Made by a program: the position numbers and the translations under genes. Below are positions 1 through 8,617 of a stretch of 64,000 nt of DNA, one piece after another. The stretch is from Bremerella cremea (GTDB lineage Bacteria; Planctomycetota; Planctomycetia; Pirellulales; Pirellulaceae): assembly GCF_003335505.1 (NCBI RefSeq), contig NZ_QPEX01000030.1, positions 1 to 64,000 on the forward strand, written 5' to 3'. The notes under the pieces are model-generated. The model was given only the letters and a program-made list of their open reading frames with translations, was not told where the DNA came from and searched no databases. Each line of letters starts with the position of its first letter. Position 1 is the first letter of the stretch.

Positions 1-917
1 GTGCCGTCGTGGTTGTGCTGGGCGTGGTTCTGCTGGCAAAAGATTGGCGAAAACTGCCGCGATGTAGCTACATTCCGATGCAAAGCGAGTTCTGGCGAAA
101 GCTGTTGCCGTTTGCCGCTTGGCTGTGGGCGATCAATCTGCTTTCCAATCTCTTTGAGGTGGTCGACCGCTATATGATTGTCCACTTTAGTGGTTTGACC
201 TCGGAACAAAGTATTACCTTGGTGGGCGACTATCATAGTAGCCGCGTGGTGCCTTGGCTGATGGTTGCTGTTGCCAACCTGTTTGGTGGGATTCTGTTGC
301 CACACTTGTCGGCCGATTGGGAACGAGGCGACAAGCAGCTTGTTTCGCGGCAAATTAATCTTCTGATGAAAGCTGCCGTCTTGGTGATGACGACCGGGGC
401 GATCGTGATTGGAATCTTCGCGCCGTTCCTGTTCGAATATGTTTTTGCGGGCAAGTACAACGGTGGTTTGAATGTGCTTCCGTGGACCTTGACTTACTGC
501 GTTTGGTACAGCTTGACCGGCTGTGCGATGCTTTACTTCTGTTGCGCCGAAAAGACGCATGTCGGTGCGATTGTGTATGGCATCGGGCTGCTTGCGAATG
601 TGCTGCTCAACGCGTTACTGCTTCCTCCTTTCGGATTACCTGGGGCCGTGATTGCAACGGCTCTGGCCAACGCGATTGCGGTTTCGTTGGCTATGTGGCT
701 CAGTGCCCGACATGGAATGGAAGTTCAGCGGTCCACCTTGGTCTTGGTGGCCGTGCCATTTCTACTAGGATTCGGCTGGCCGGTGGCGTTGGTCGTCCTG
801 GGAATCCTGCTTTGGCAAGCGATCACGTCCGAGCGTGTTTTCGATGCCAGTGAAAAAGAAACGCTAAAAGCGGGTCTGAGTGAACTAACCAAACGTTTCC
901 GGCCTGCTTCGACTTAA
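1..917 (+). CDS. Polysaccharide flippase (MOP superfamily), 5' truncated by window edge
   Basis: The reading frame is open from the left edge, so the start lies outside the window. About 305 residues of the C-terminal part are visible. It has repeated long hydrophobic segments, with a polar WERGDK loop between two of them, as in O-antigen or lipid-linked oligosaccharide flippases of the MATE/MurJ/Wzx superfamily. The likely role is moving a lipid-linked glycan across the inner membrane. The next gene is a glycosyltransferase 8 bases downstream on the same strand, which fits an exopolysaccharide or surface glycan cluster extending leftward. Substrate cannot be told from sequence. The superfamily call is fairly safe and the exact subfamily is not. 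Confidence 0.75.
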   Translation, partial: AVVVVLGVVLLAKDWRKLPRCSYIPMQSEFWRKLLPFAAWLWAINLLSNLFEVVDRYMIVHFSGLTSEQSITLVGDYHSSRVVPWLMVAVANLFGGILLPHLSADWERGDKQLVSRQINLLMKAAVLVMTTGAIVIGIFAPFLFEYVFAGKYNGGLNVLPWTLTYCVWYSLTGCAMLYFCCAEKTHVGAIVYGIGLLANVLLNALLLPPFGLPGAVIATALANAIAVSLAMWLSARHGMEVQRSTLVLVAVPFLLGFGWPVALVVLGILLWQAITSERVFDASEKETLKAGLSELTKRFRPAST

Positions 918-925
918 ATCAGAAA

Positions 926-2167
926 ATGGGAAGAGTCATGTTGCGACAACGAATGAATCTACCGCTCGAGTCTCGTGGGCCGCTGCGGACCATGTTTATG
1001 ATGACCAGCATGCCGGTGGGTGGTGCCGAGACATTGTTGGTGAACTTGATTCGCCGTCTCGATCGCGATCGTTTCGCCCCAGAGTTGTGTTGCCTGAAAG
1101 AGTTGGGACCGCTGGGCGAAGAGATGAAGGACGAGAGCCCAACGTTCCATCATCTGCTTAGTGGAAAGTACGATTTACGGGTCGTGCCTCGCCTGATCGA
1201 GTTGTTTCGTCTGCGCGAGATCGATGCGGTCGTTACCGTTGGGGCAGGTGACAAGATGTTCTGGGGGCGACTTTGTGCCTGGTTGGCTGGTGTGCCAGTG
1301 ATTGCTTCGGCGATTCATTCGACCGGCTGGCCCGATTCCATCAATTGGCTCAACCGCCAGTTAACTCCGGTAACCGATCGCTTCATTGGCGTAGCCGCGC
1401 CGCATGGAAAGCATCTGATTGAAGTCGAAGGCTTTCCGCCAGAGAAGGTGACGGTGATTCCGAACGGCATCGACACCGATCGATTTGTACCAAACAAAGC
1501 AGCCAGAACGAGAATTCGTCACGAACTAGGTATTGCCGGTCAGGTTGCCGTGTGTGGGATTGTGGCCGCTTTGCGACCTGAGAAGGACCATGCGTTGTTC
1601 CTTAACGCGGCAGCGCGGGTTCGTCAGCAGTGCCCCAGTTCGCACTTCCTGATTGTCGGAGATGGGCCCGAGCGTACCGCGATTGAACGCCTGAGAAGCG
1701 AACTCGGGCTGGAAGACTGCGTGACGCTAACCGGCAGCCGAAGCGATATTCCTGATTTGCTGGCGGCGATGGACTGCTTTGCGCTAACCTCGAAAAATGA
1801 GGCCAGCCCGGTTTCGATTCTTGAGGCGATGTCGACCGGCCTACCGGTTGTCGCACCCCGTGTGGGGAGTATCCCAGATGCCATCGACGACAAGGTGAAC
1901 GGGATTTTGGTCGAAGCCAGCAACTTAGACCAAACGGCGGAAGCAATGATTGAACTAATGCAAGATTCCTCGCGCCGAAGCGAGATGGGGAAAGCCGCCC
2001 GGGAGAAGGCCAAGCAGTACGGTTCGTTGGAAACGATGGTTGCTGGCTACCAGGATTTGATTGCGGGAATCTATCGTCAAAAGATCCAGGCCGCTTCAAA
2101 TGTGGCCCGTCAGCCGGTCACACAACGCGTTTTCGTCCCGCAGACGTCCAAGATAAAGACTCCCTAA
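926..2167 (+). CDS. Glycosyltransferase family 4 (GT-B fold)
   Basis: 413 residues. The N-terminal half carries the donor-independent MPVGGAETLLVNL loop near residues 30-42. The C-terminal half carries the GT4 nucleotide-sugar site, with an EX7E-type motif in EASPVSILEAMSTGLP around residue 290. Such enzymes move a sugar from an NDP-sugar to a glycan or lipid acceptor on the cytoplasmic face of the membrane. It follows the flippase by 8 bases, so co-transcription is likely. ATG codons at 926 and 938 are both possible starts. The sugar and acceptor cannot be inferred. Confidence 0.88.
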   Translation: MGRVMLRQRMNLPLESRGPLRTMFMMTSMPVGGAETLLVNLIRRLDRDRFAPELCCLKELGPLGEEMKDESPTFHHLLSGKYDLRVVPRLIELFRLREIDAVVTVGAGDKMFWGRLCAWLAGVPVIASAIHSTGWPDSINWLNRQLTPVTDRFIGVAAPHGKHLIEVEGFPPEKVTVIPNGIDTDRFVPNKAARTRIRHELGIAGQVAVCGIVAALRPEKDHALFLNAAARVRQQCPSSHFLIVGDGPERTAIERLRSELGLEDCVTLTGSRSDIPDLLAAMDCFALTSKNEASPVSILEAMSTGLPVVAPRVGSIPDAIDDKVNGILVEASNLDQTAEAMIELMQDSSRRSEMGKAAREKAKQYGSLETMVAGYQDLIAGIYRQKIQAASNVARQPVTQRVFVPQTSKIKTP

Positions 2168-2286
2168 ACCATAGTCACAGCAAGAGTTTCGGTCGTCCGC
2201 CCGCTAGGCTTTTGCCGGCCTGTCCGTTACCATGAAGAGGCTCGGGTTAGGTCGCAAATTCGGTTGGGTCAGGGTTCTGAAGCAAA

Positions 2287-2898
2287 GTGAAGTTTAATCT
2301 CACGGGTCCGTTCTTGGCCGGCTTGGCGAAAGTTGTCGCCGGGAGCAGCGTGCGTTGGGTGGATTGTCACCCCGACACGTGCCAGCGGATTTACTTTGCC
2401 AACCACACCAGCCACATCGATGCCGTGATCATTTGGGCATCGCTGCCCAAGCCGGTGCGCGACCTGACCAAACCGGTGGCTGCCAAAGATTATTGGAACA
2501 AAGGCTGGTTTCGCCGTTATCTGGCCCGTTCGCTCAATGCGATGCTGATCGACCGCGAGAACATCAAAGTTCATCGCAGTCCGGTCGATTCGATGCTGAA
2601 GGAAATTGGGGATAAATATTCCGCGATTATCTTCCCAGAAGGAAGCCGAAACGACGGAACGACCCTCCGCGACTTCAAAAGTGGGTTATTTTACCTCGCA
2701 AAGAAGCGACCCGACCTGGAATTGGTGCCCGTCTATGTCGACAATATGACTCGCATTTTGCCGAAGGGGGAGTATCTACCGGTTCCACTTTTGAGCCGCG
2801 TGATCTTCGGGCCTCCGATTTGGCTTGAAAATGGCGAGCCGAAGACAGAATTCCTCGCGCGTGCCCGGGAATCCGTTATACGCCTGCGGGAAATGTGA
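2287..2898 (+). CDS. plsC: 1-acyl-sn-glycerol-3-phosphate acyltransferase (PlsC-like)
   Basis: 203 residues with a GTG start. The acyltransferase HX4D catalytic box is visible as NHTSHID near residues 39-45, and the phosphate-binding FPEGSRNDG box lies near residues 117-125. The enzyme acylates lysophosphatidic acid to phosphatidic acid at the membrane. The next gene, a CDP-diglyceride synthase homologue, overlaps it by four bases (GTGA), so the two consecutive steps of phospholipid synthesis look translationally coupled. The protein is a little shorter than typical 230-250 residue PlsC proteins and lacks an obvious N-terminal membrane anchor. A related glycolipid acyltransferase role is possible. 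Confidence 0.82.
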   Translation: MKFNLTGPFLAGLAKVVAGSSVRWVDCHPDTCQRIYFANHTSHIDAVIIWASLPKPVRDLTKPVAAKDYWNKGWFRRYLARSLNAMLIDRENIKVHRSPVDSMLKEIGDKYSAIIFPEGSRNDGTTLRDFKSGLFYLAKKRPDLELVPVYVDNMTRILPKGEYLPVPLLSRVIFGPPIWLENGEPKTEFLARARESVIRLREM

Positions 2899-3959
2899 TA
2901 CGAATCGACACCATGGATTTTCTGCAGATCTCATTCAGCGTACTTGCTCAAACACCACTGCCGGTTAAGCAGTCGGCGTTCTTGCTGGATGGCGCCACCG
3001 GCATTTTGCTGGGGGTGGTGATTAGTTGCTTGCTGATTGCCACCGGGGCAGGCCAGATTTTGCGTCGTCAGCCCGATTCGAGCGTAAACCCGGCCATTGT
3101 GCAGGCTTTTATTCGCCGCGTACGCGCTTGGTGGCTGATGACCGCCATTCTGGCCGTCACGTTCATGATTCCATCTCCCTTGGCGACGGTGTTTCTCTTC
3201 TTTTTGATCTCGTTTTGGGCCTTGCGCGAGTTCATCACGCTCACCCCAACCCGGTTGGGAGATCACCGTACGTTGTTTTGGGTCTTTTTCGCCCTCACGC
3301 CGGCGCAGTATGTGTTGGTGGCGATGGGGCAGTCTCAATACGAACTTTTCAGCATTTTGATCCCGGTATATGGGTTTCTCTTTGTAGCGGCTCGAATTGC
3401 TGTGGCGGGGGACTACAAGCGATTCCTGGAACGCATCGCCAAGATCCAAGCAGGGCTCTACATCTGTGTTTACTCGCTGAGCTATGCCCCTGCTTTGCTT
3501 TATCTAAAAGGGTGGACCGATCCGCAGTACGAGCAAACTAGTACCGCGGGGCTTTTGTTTTACTTTCTGCTGATCGCTCAATTAAGCGATCTGTTGCAAT
3601 ATGTCTGTAGCCGGTTGCTGGGCCGCAACGTAATCGCCCCAAATATCAACGCCAGTCGGACCTGGGAAGGTTTTCTGGCCGGAACAGGCGTCACAGCGGT
3701 GGTCGGAGCCATGCTGAGCCTGACCGGAGCGACCCCGTTTAATCCTTGGCAATCAGCGGTGATGTCGATCATCATTGCCATTATGGGGGCAGCCGGCAGC
3801 CTGGCGATGAGCGCCATCAAGCGAGACCGTGGCGTGCAGGACTACGGTACCTTGGTCGAGGGGCACGCTGGCGTCTTGGACCGCATCGACGCATTATGCT
3901 TCGCCGCCCCGGTTTTCTTCCACCTGACGCGATACTACTTCACCACCGCTGGCGGCTAG
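2895..3959 (+). CDS. cdsA: Phosphatidate cytidylyltransferase (CdsA-like)
   Basis: 354 residues with about eight hydrophobic segments. The C-terminal signature SAIKRDRGVQDYGTLVEGHA, followed by GVLDRID, matches the CdsA signature (S-x-x-KR-x4-KD...GHGG...DR-x-D) with two changes: Q for K before the Asp, and GHAG for GHGG. CdsA makes CDP-diacylglycerol from phosphatidate and CTP in the membrane. The GTG at 2895 overlaps the plsC-like stop codon. An ATG at 2913 is an alternative start. The deviations place it in a divergent branch, so activity is probable and not certain. Confidence 0.8.
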   Translation: MIRIDTMDFLQISFSVLAQTPLPVKQSAFLLDGATGILLGVVISCLLIATGAGQILRRQPDSSVNPAIVQAFIRRVRAWWLMTAILAVTFMIPSPLATVFLFFLISFWALREFITLTPTRLGDHRTLFWVFFALTPAQYVLVAMGQSQYELFSILIPVYGFLFVAARIAVAGDYKRFLERIAKIQAGLYICVYSLSYAPALLYLKGWTDPQYEQTSTAGLLFYFLLIAQLSDLLQYVCSRLLGRNVIAPNINASRTWEGFLAGTGVTAVVGAMLSLTGATPFNPWQSAVMSIIIAIMGAAGSLAMSAIKRDRGVQDYGTLVEGHAGVLDRIDALCFAAPVFFHLTRYYFTTAGG

Positions 3960-4139
3960 CACTGGCAGGCAATGCACTAGCCAACACTGCCTTCGCCCGC
4001 AAAAACGAAGCAAAATATTCCCTGATTCTGCTCCGAACCTACCTCCCAATTTCCCCCTCTATAAAATGTGGAACTGAGAAGGGGGATGGCCCGGTTGATC
4101 AGAATTAAACAGACGATAAACTAGAGAGTTCCAACGCCA

Positions 4140-4222
4140 GGAGGATACGCGAACTGGCTAGCAGCTTGACTCGAAATCAAGTGCCGGGTAACCGGTTGAG
4201 GGTTCGAATCCCTTGTCCTCCG
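4140..4222 (+). tRNA. tRNA-Ser(CGA)
   Basis: The acceptor stem GGAGGAT (4140-4146) pairs with GTCCTCC (4215-4221). The anticodon stem CTTGA/TCAAG encloses a CTCGAAA loop, giving anticodon CGA, which reads UCG serine codons. A long variable arm with CCGG-GTAA-CCGG and a TTCGAAT T-loop are both class II tRNA-Ser features. CCA is not encoded after the discriminator G at 4222, so it must be added by a nucleotidyltransferase. Confidence 0.93.
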
Positions 4223-4275
4223 CTACTGCGGAAGGCCGTGAAAACAGTCTCCGCTGAATGGCAAAATTCGAACAG

Positions 4276-4310
4276 AAAAGGACTTACGTTGTAATGATGT
4301 AAGTCCTTTT
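4276..4310. terminator. Bidirectional intrinsic terminator
   Basis: A perfect 12-bp inverted repeat, AAAAGGACTTAC and GTAAGTCCTTTT, surrounds an 11-base loop, with A and T runs built into the stem ends. It lies between tRNA-Ser (+) and the membrane-protein operon (-) and could stop transcription from either side. Confidence 0.8.
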
Positions 4311-4348
4311 ACTGTTTCTTGGGGGCATATATCGCTTCTTTTTGGCGA

Positions 4349-4561
4349 TTAGAATTCGCTATCTCCGCCTGAGCCTTCGTTGCGGCTGAAAAAGTACGTG
4401 GCGCACCAGCCGGTTCCGACGCCGACAATCAAGGCGATGATTAACCGGATAATGTGGTGAATCGGAAGATTTTCTAGCAGTAAGTAGGTGATAATAATTC
4501 CACCGAAAAGGCCGGTATAGTAAATCAGGTCGTCAATCGTATAGCCGGGGCCTTTGGCCAT
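4349..4561 (-). CDS. Small two-TM membrane protein
   Basis: 70 residues. Two hydrophobic stretches are visible: around residues 15-30 (TGLFGGIIITYLLLENL) and 37-58, the latter ending in the polar tail SRNEGSGGDSEF. An AGGAGA ribosome binding site lies six bases before the ATG. It is the last gene of the minus-strand ABC-exporter operon and follows the larger membrane protein by 21 bases. No family is recognised. A role beside the exporter is inferred from position only. Confidence 0.7.
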   Translation of the reverse strand: MAKGPGYTIDDLIYYTGLFGGIIITYLLLENLPIHHIIRLIIALIVGVGTGWCATYFFSRNEGSGGDSEF

Positions 4562-4582
4562 CGGATGTCTCCTACGAAGTGG

Positions 4583-5437
4583 TTACGCGGTGAGGTTGTT
4601 TTCCAGTGCTTGCCGGACTACTTCCAGCAAGTTGTATTTCAGCACGCCGTCGAGGATTAGAAAGGCGAGGCCGATTTGCCAGCGGGTTAATCTTTTCAGA
4701 CGTGTGCTAAGGTGAACCCGTGAGAGGCGTTCTAAGGAATAGCTGACGATCTCAAACGTTAGCACCAAGTAGCCTAGTCCACGGCAAACGGACCAAATAT
4801 GCCAGCCCACAAACAGGGTGACCATGGGATTCTGCGAATGATTAAGCATGTTGCCAACATAGCAGTTCATCAGATCGACTTCCTGGAAGCCTTGCCATAA
4901 GGTGATTAGGCCCAGGGATGTAAACGAAAACAAAGTTGAGGCAAGGACGAGCTGAATGTGCGCCCCTAGCCAATAAAGTAACTCGTACTCTGGGCTTTCC
5001 CCGGTGACCACCCATTGATAGGTCTGCTGCCAATAGGCCTCACCACGCGGATAGAGACTCGCGACCCCTTGAGGATCGTACGAGGCCAAGCTAATGACCA
5101 TCGCGCTGTGGGCAAAAAAGGCTAGGGAAAGTGCCCCAATTCCGCGCAGCAGCGAGTCGCGAGCCACGGCTGCAACCAGCAGTGGCGTGAGCAACAAAGA
5201 CGAAACAAGTTGTCCGCCAGGAAGTCCAGTCAGATAACTCAAAAACATCGGAATCGCGCCGACTAAAATCGCCGCAGGATACCAGAGGTACCACGGCGCA
5301 AGGGCTCGATCCAGTTTGCGGGCCATCCGCAGAGTTCGTACACCTAGGGGCTGCGGAATCGAAATGGGCCAAATCCAATAAGTTGGCTTCTTCGAGGTTT
5401 CCTCAGGGGAGGTTGCCGGCGTCTCGGTTATGGACAC
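4583..5437 (-). CDS. Polytopic membrane protein of unknown function
   Basis: 284 residues with a GTG start. After a Thr/Ser/Pro-rich N-terminus of about 20 residues there are roughly five to six hydrophobic segments separated by short loops. A region near residues 120-160 is rich in Tyr and Trp. Gene order (ABC ATPase, permease, single-TM protein, this protein, small membrane protein) suggests an accessory membrane component of the exporter. I do not recognise the family and infer no reaction. Confidence 0.72.
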   Translation of the reverse strand: MSITETPATSPEETSKKPTYWIWPISIPQPLGVRTLRMARKLDRALAPWYLWYPAAILVGAIPMFLSYLTGLPGGQLVSSLLLTPLLVAAVARDSLLRGIGALSLAFFAHSAMVISLASYDPQGVASLYPRGEAYWQQTYQWVVTGESPEYELLYWLGAHIQLVLASTLFSFTSLGLITLWQGFQEVDLMNCYVGNMLNHSQNPMVTLFVGWHIWSVCRGLGYLVLTFEIVSYSLERLSRVHLSTRLKRLTRWQIGLAFLILDGVLKYNLLEVVRQALENNLTA

Positions 5438-5441
5438 GTTT

Positions 5442-5562
5442 TTATCGTCGGGATATAGGAATGAGGAAAATACCTGTGGTCATGTAAAGGATCAGATTAC
5501 CCACCCCAAAGATTAGGATAAAGATTACCCATCCCATGATTCCACTATCGTCATCGCTCATG
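5442..5562 (-). pseudogene. Frameshifted small membrane protein (about 39 aa if corrected)
   Basis: An ATG at 5562 with an AAAGGA ribosome binding site starts MSDDDSGIMGWVIF and then hits a stop after 21 codons. If one T is removed from the TTTT run (AAAA on the + strand, near 5520-5523), the frame continues with hydrophobic residues through ILIFGVGNLILYM and ends in ISRR at 5442. The corrected product would be a single-pass membrane mini-protein filling the gap between two membrane-protein genes. An indel, a sequencing error, ribosomal slippage and chance are all possible. Confidence 0.3.
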
Positions 5563-5619
5563 ATGTTGGTCCTTTTAGAAAATTTGAGAGTCAGTTCTTT
5601 AATGGAAAAAGGTTTTCGC

Positions 5620-6171
5620 TCAGGGAGTCTTTCCCTGGGGCAAGCGAGCCAATAGCTCGTTCGCCTTAGTTACCAAATCATCTTCGCGGCGTCGTTCGGC
5701 CTTCTGGCGAGCATAGGCAACAAGCCGACGCACTTCGGTGGGGTGTTCGATGAAATTTGCAAAGGAAAGCAATTGAAGCGCGCGCATTCTCTGCCCGCGA
5801 TTGCCGACAACAAGCGTACGACAGCTTCTTTCGAATGTGTGTTCGCTGTCGACCGAAAATAATTGCGCGGCAATTTGTCCCTGGGGGTCAAATTTTTCGT
5901 TTTGAATCCAAACGGCATACAGTTCGTCGATTTCTGCAGCGTTGAGAGGTTCCGTTGTCTCTGGTAAAGGAGAAAGCAGGAGGGCTTCGGCCCGTTGCGA
6001 TAGGTTCGGCGGAGTCGGCGCAAACGTTTCGCGAACGTATTTCTCGAAGAAAATCTCGCGAAACAGAAGCGAGACCACTGCTAAGCCAATGGCGCCGACG
6101 ATGACGCTTCCCAATAGCGACACTTGAATGGGAGCCGAACGGAGGGCAGCTTTGTTGATTTTCACACGCAC
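5620..6171 (-). CDS. Single-TM protein of the ABC exporter operon, unknown function
   Basis: 183 residues with a GTG start that overlaps the end of the ABC permease gene by 10 bases, which implies translational coupling. One transmembrane segment lies at about residues 18-37 (LGSVIVGAIGLAVVSLLF). It is followed by a soluble region rich in charged residues with helical character and an Arg/Glu-rich end. No enzyme motif is visible. The likely topology is a short cytoplasmic N-terminus with the C-terminal domain outside. Its close coupling to the permease suggests an exporter partner. Confidence 0.75.
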   Translation of the reverse strand: MRVKINKAALRSAPIQVSLLGSVIVGAIGLAVVSLLFREIFFEKYVRETFAPTPPNLSQRAEALLLSPLPETTEPLNAAEIDELYAVWIQNEKFDPQGQIAAQLFSVDSEHTFERSCRTLVVGNRGQRMRALQLLSFANFIEHPTEVRRLVAYARQKAERRREDDLVTKANELLARLPQGKTP

Positions 6172-7811
6172 CCTCCAACCAGTTTCTCGAAACGGACTTG
6201 GGCCTTACGCCGCAACGGAATTGTGGACACGATCGCGATAGCGAATGCTGCTACCCAGAAAGCAAAGTGAGAGGCAAACAAATAGTGGAGTGCCCCTAGG
6301 CTCATTGCTACGCAAGAGAAAGCAAGGGTCACCAAGACGGGGCCACTCGATCCGCCACGATCAGGTGGGCAAGAGAAAGGGATATCAGGCACTGCCAACC
6401 ATAACGCGGCCAAAGCCATGACCCAGGCGAACCCCCAGGCTAATGCTCCGTGCAAAAGGCCTGCTACCGGGTCTCGCCAAATCCAAGCGGTAACACCTGC
6501 GAAGGCAAGGCAAGTTGGTGAAATCACCCAGAACATGATTGCCTTGCATGCGCCCAGCCCCAGACCAACCGGTCGTGTCATTGGCGCGCACCGAAGTAGC
6601 CAGGCAGCAAGGTGGTCGTCGTTGAAGGTTAAGTTATAGATCAAGTGAGGAACCCCGAGTCCAACCAAGTAGACCGCCAGAATAGGGAGCGTTACGAGGG
6701 CTGGATCGTGCTGTCGCATAGGGTTGGCAAATTGATGTGTGAAGATCCCTAGCACGGTCACGGCTAGAGGCATGCTGAACGGGAGCAAGCTTCGCATTCT
6801 CAAATTCCCGTCACGCCATAGTAATCTCCCGCATAACCAGAAACCGGCTCGCTCTTCTGGCCCCTTGGCAAGGCGATTGCCCATACCAAAAGCTAAACCG
6901 CCAAGTCGTTTGTCTCCCATAGGGCGATATCGCACCGAGACCGTCAGGGGCTGCATTGTTTGATAAAGCCGAGCCACGGCAATGATCGTCACCGAGAGGC
7001 AAACCGCTGCCAGCAGCAGCAAGAGCCCTCCAAGGATCAGCGTGGTTTGAGTTGGGGCGACGGACGCTTGTTCCACGAAGCGGGCCAACCAAGTAGTTGG
7101 AATGTATTTGATCCACTCCGGTGGAAAAGCGCCCCATAGTTCAAAACGAGAGAGCTTATCGCGAAACATCATCTGGGCACCGTAGCCGGCAACCAGAATT
7201 AAGATAATCTGCGTCCAGGCAAAAACGGTTTTCCAGCCTTCGAGTGTTTCAGAGTTGCCGATCGCCGCTAGGATAAGAATCACAAGACAAACGATAGCGA
7301 CACTACCGGTAAACGCTGCCACTAAGTATGCCGGTCCGAACCAAAAACCCGTATCGCGAAGTCCCATACCGACAATCGCTGGTTGTACCGTGAGCGCCAA
7401 AAACATCACTGCGACATAGAACAGCAAGTTAGCAAAGCGAGCGGCTGCATAGGTGCGAGGGGTAATCGGACGCGGCCCGAGAATCTCGAGATCTTTCGGG
7501 TTGAGGACGACTTCCTGGAATTCAACCAGGACCGTTGCGGCCAGCACTACGATACCTAGAGATAGATTTACAAACGCGAAAAAAAAGACCTCGACCCGCA
7601 TGAACAGCACTAAGCTGGCGATTGCCGACAACGTTAGGCATTGGCCGACGACAAAAAACAACGGGCTAATAACATGCTTGGCTTGGGTGCCGGTCGCTTT
7701 GGCGTAATGCAGTCCACGTAAATCAGAGATCAGGAAAGCCTTGAGCAAGGCCATGAATTGCCTCGGATCGACTCCTTGGGCTTGCAGAATATGATTCAAA
7801 AGCCCGCTCAT
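6162..7811 (-). CDS. ABC-2 type transporter permease
   Basis: About 549 residues from the ATG at 7811. That start overlaps the stop of the ATPase gene as ATGA, so it is preferred over a codon 26 positions further upstream. The protein has around a dozen hydrophobic segments in two halves joined by a polar stretch near residues 290-330 (VRYRPMGDKRLGG), like fused ABC-2 permeases of about 500-560 residues. It should form the membrane channel for the ATPase encoded next to it. The substrate is unknown. The ATPase resembles the drug, lipid or polysaccharide exporter group. Confidence 0.82.
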   Translation of the reverse strand: MSGLLNHILQAQGVDPRQFMALLKAFLISDLRGLHYAKATGTQAKHVISPLFFVVGQCLTLSAIASLVLFMRVEVFFFAFVNLSLGIVVLAATVLVEFQEVVLNPKDLEILGPRPITPRTYAAARFANLLFYVAVMFLALTVQPAIVGMGLRDTGFWFGPAYLVAAFTGSVAIVCLVILILAAIGNSETLEGWKTVFAWTQIILILVAGYGAQMMFRDKLSRFELWGAFPPEWIKYIPTTWLARFVEQASVAPTQTTLILGGLLLLLAAVCLSVTIIAVARLYQTMQPLTVSVRYRPMGDKRLGGLAFGMGNRLAKGPEERAGFWLCGRLLWRDGNLRMRSLLPFSMPLAVTVLGIFTHQFANPMRQHDPALVTLPILAVYLVGLGVPHLIYNLTFNDDHLAAWLLRCAPMTRPVGLGLGACKAIMFWVISPTCLAFAGVTAWIWRDPVAGLLHGALAWGFAWVMALAALWLAVPDIPFSCPPDRGGSSGPVLVTLAFSCVAMSLGALHYLFASHFAFWVAAFAIAIVSTIPLRRKAQVRFEKLVGGCV

Positions 7812-8617
7812 TCGTCTCGCTTCCCTTGGGCCGGAGAACCAAGTTGTGGCTTCACGGCGGATCGTCCTTCCGCCAAAGCCGCTCCCCATTCGATTTCAGG
7901 ACCAATACGCGTAAGTTCTTGGAAGACCGCTTCGAGGGAACCTTTGGGCGTGGATGCTAAAAGGTGGGCTGTTTCATCGTCGGCAACCACTTCTCCTTCG
8001 TTCAATACAATTACACGTTTACAGAGTCGTTCGACCACATCCAAAATGTGGGAGCAATAGAAAACCGTTTTGCCTTGCTCGATCAAATCTTCCACAATTC
8101 GGCGAAAGGTGAGGACCGCGTTCACGTCGAGGCCGTTTAGCGGTTCGTCGAAAATTAACACGTCTGGGTCATGCAGCAACGCGCTGCTAATCAGAACCTT
8201 TTGTCTCATCCCTTTGGAAAGAGAATCGATCTGGCGATCAGCGGCTTCGTTAAGGCGGAATGCTTCCATCAATTTGCGTATCTGATCGGCAGCGTGTTGT
8301 CGATCGAGATGGTATAACTCGGCAACGAGGGAAAGGTACTCGTTGGCGGTTAGGCCCGTATACATAGCGGCCGTTTCGGGAATGTAGCCAAGACGTTTCT
8401 TGACTTCTAAGGGCTCCGAATCAAGAGAATACCCGCATAGGCGAACCTCGCCAGAGGTAGGACGCAACAGGCCGGCCAACGTCTTCATGATGGTTGACTT
8501 GCCGGCACCATTGGGGCCCAGGCAGCCAGTCGCTTCGCCCGGACGAACGGTGAAGCTGACACCTTTCAGCACGGTGTTTCCGCCGAAAGTCTTGACGAGG
8601 TTGATGACTTCTATCAC
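7808..8617 (-). CDS. ABC transporter ATP-binding protein
   Basis: 269 residues with a complete ATPase set: Walker A GPNGAGKS near residue 36, Q-loop near PET, signature LSKGMRQK near residue 134, Walker B VLIFDEP near residue 154, and the switch His in YCSHILD. It belongs to the ABC-2 exporter ATPase class (CcmA/NatA-like). The C-terminal 40 residues are polar and likely unstructured. It is the first gene of a minus-strand operon and overlaps the permease by four bases. It hydrolyses ATP on the cytoplasmic face to drive export of an unidentified substrate. Confidence 0.93.
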   Translation of the reverse strand: MIEVINLVKTFGGNTVLKGVSFTVRPGEATGCLGPNGAGKSTIMKTLAGLLRPTSGEVRLCGYSLDSEPLEVKKRLGYIPETAAMYTGLTANEYLSLVAELYHLDRQHAADQIRKLMEAFRLNEAADRQIDSLSKGMRQKVLISSALLHDPDVLIFDEPLNGLDVNAVLTFRRIVEDLIEQGKTVFYCSHILDVVERLCKRVIVLNEGEVVADDETAHLLASTPKGSLEAVFQELTRIGPEIEWGAALAEGRSAVKPQLGSPAQGKRDE

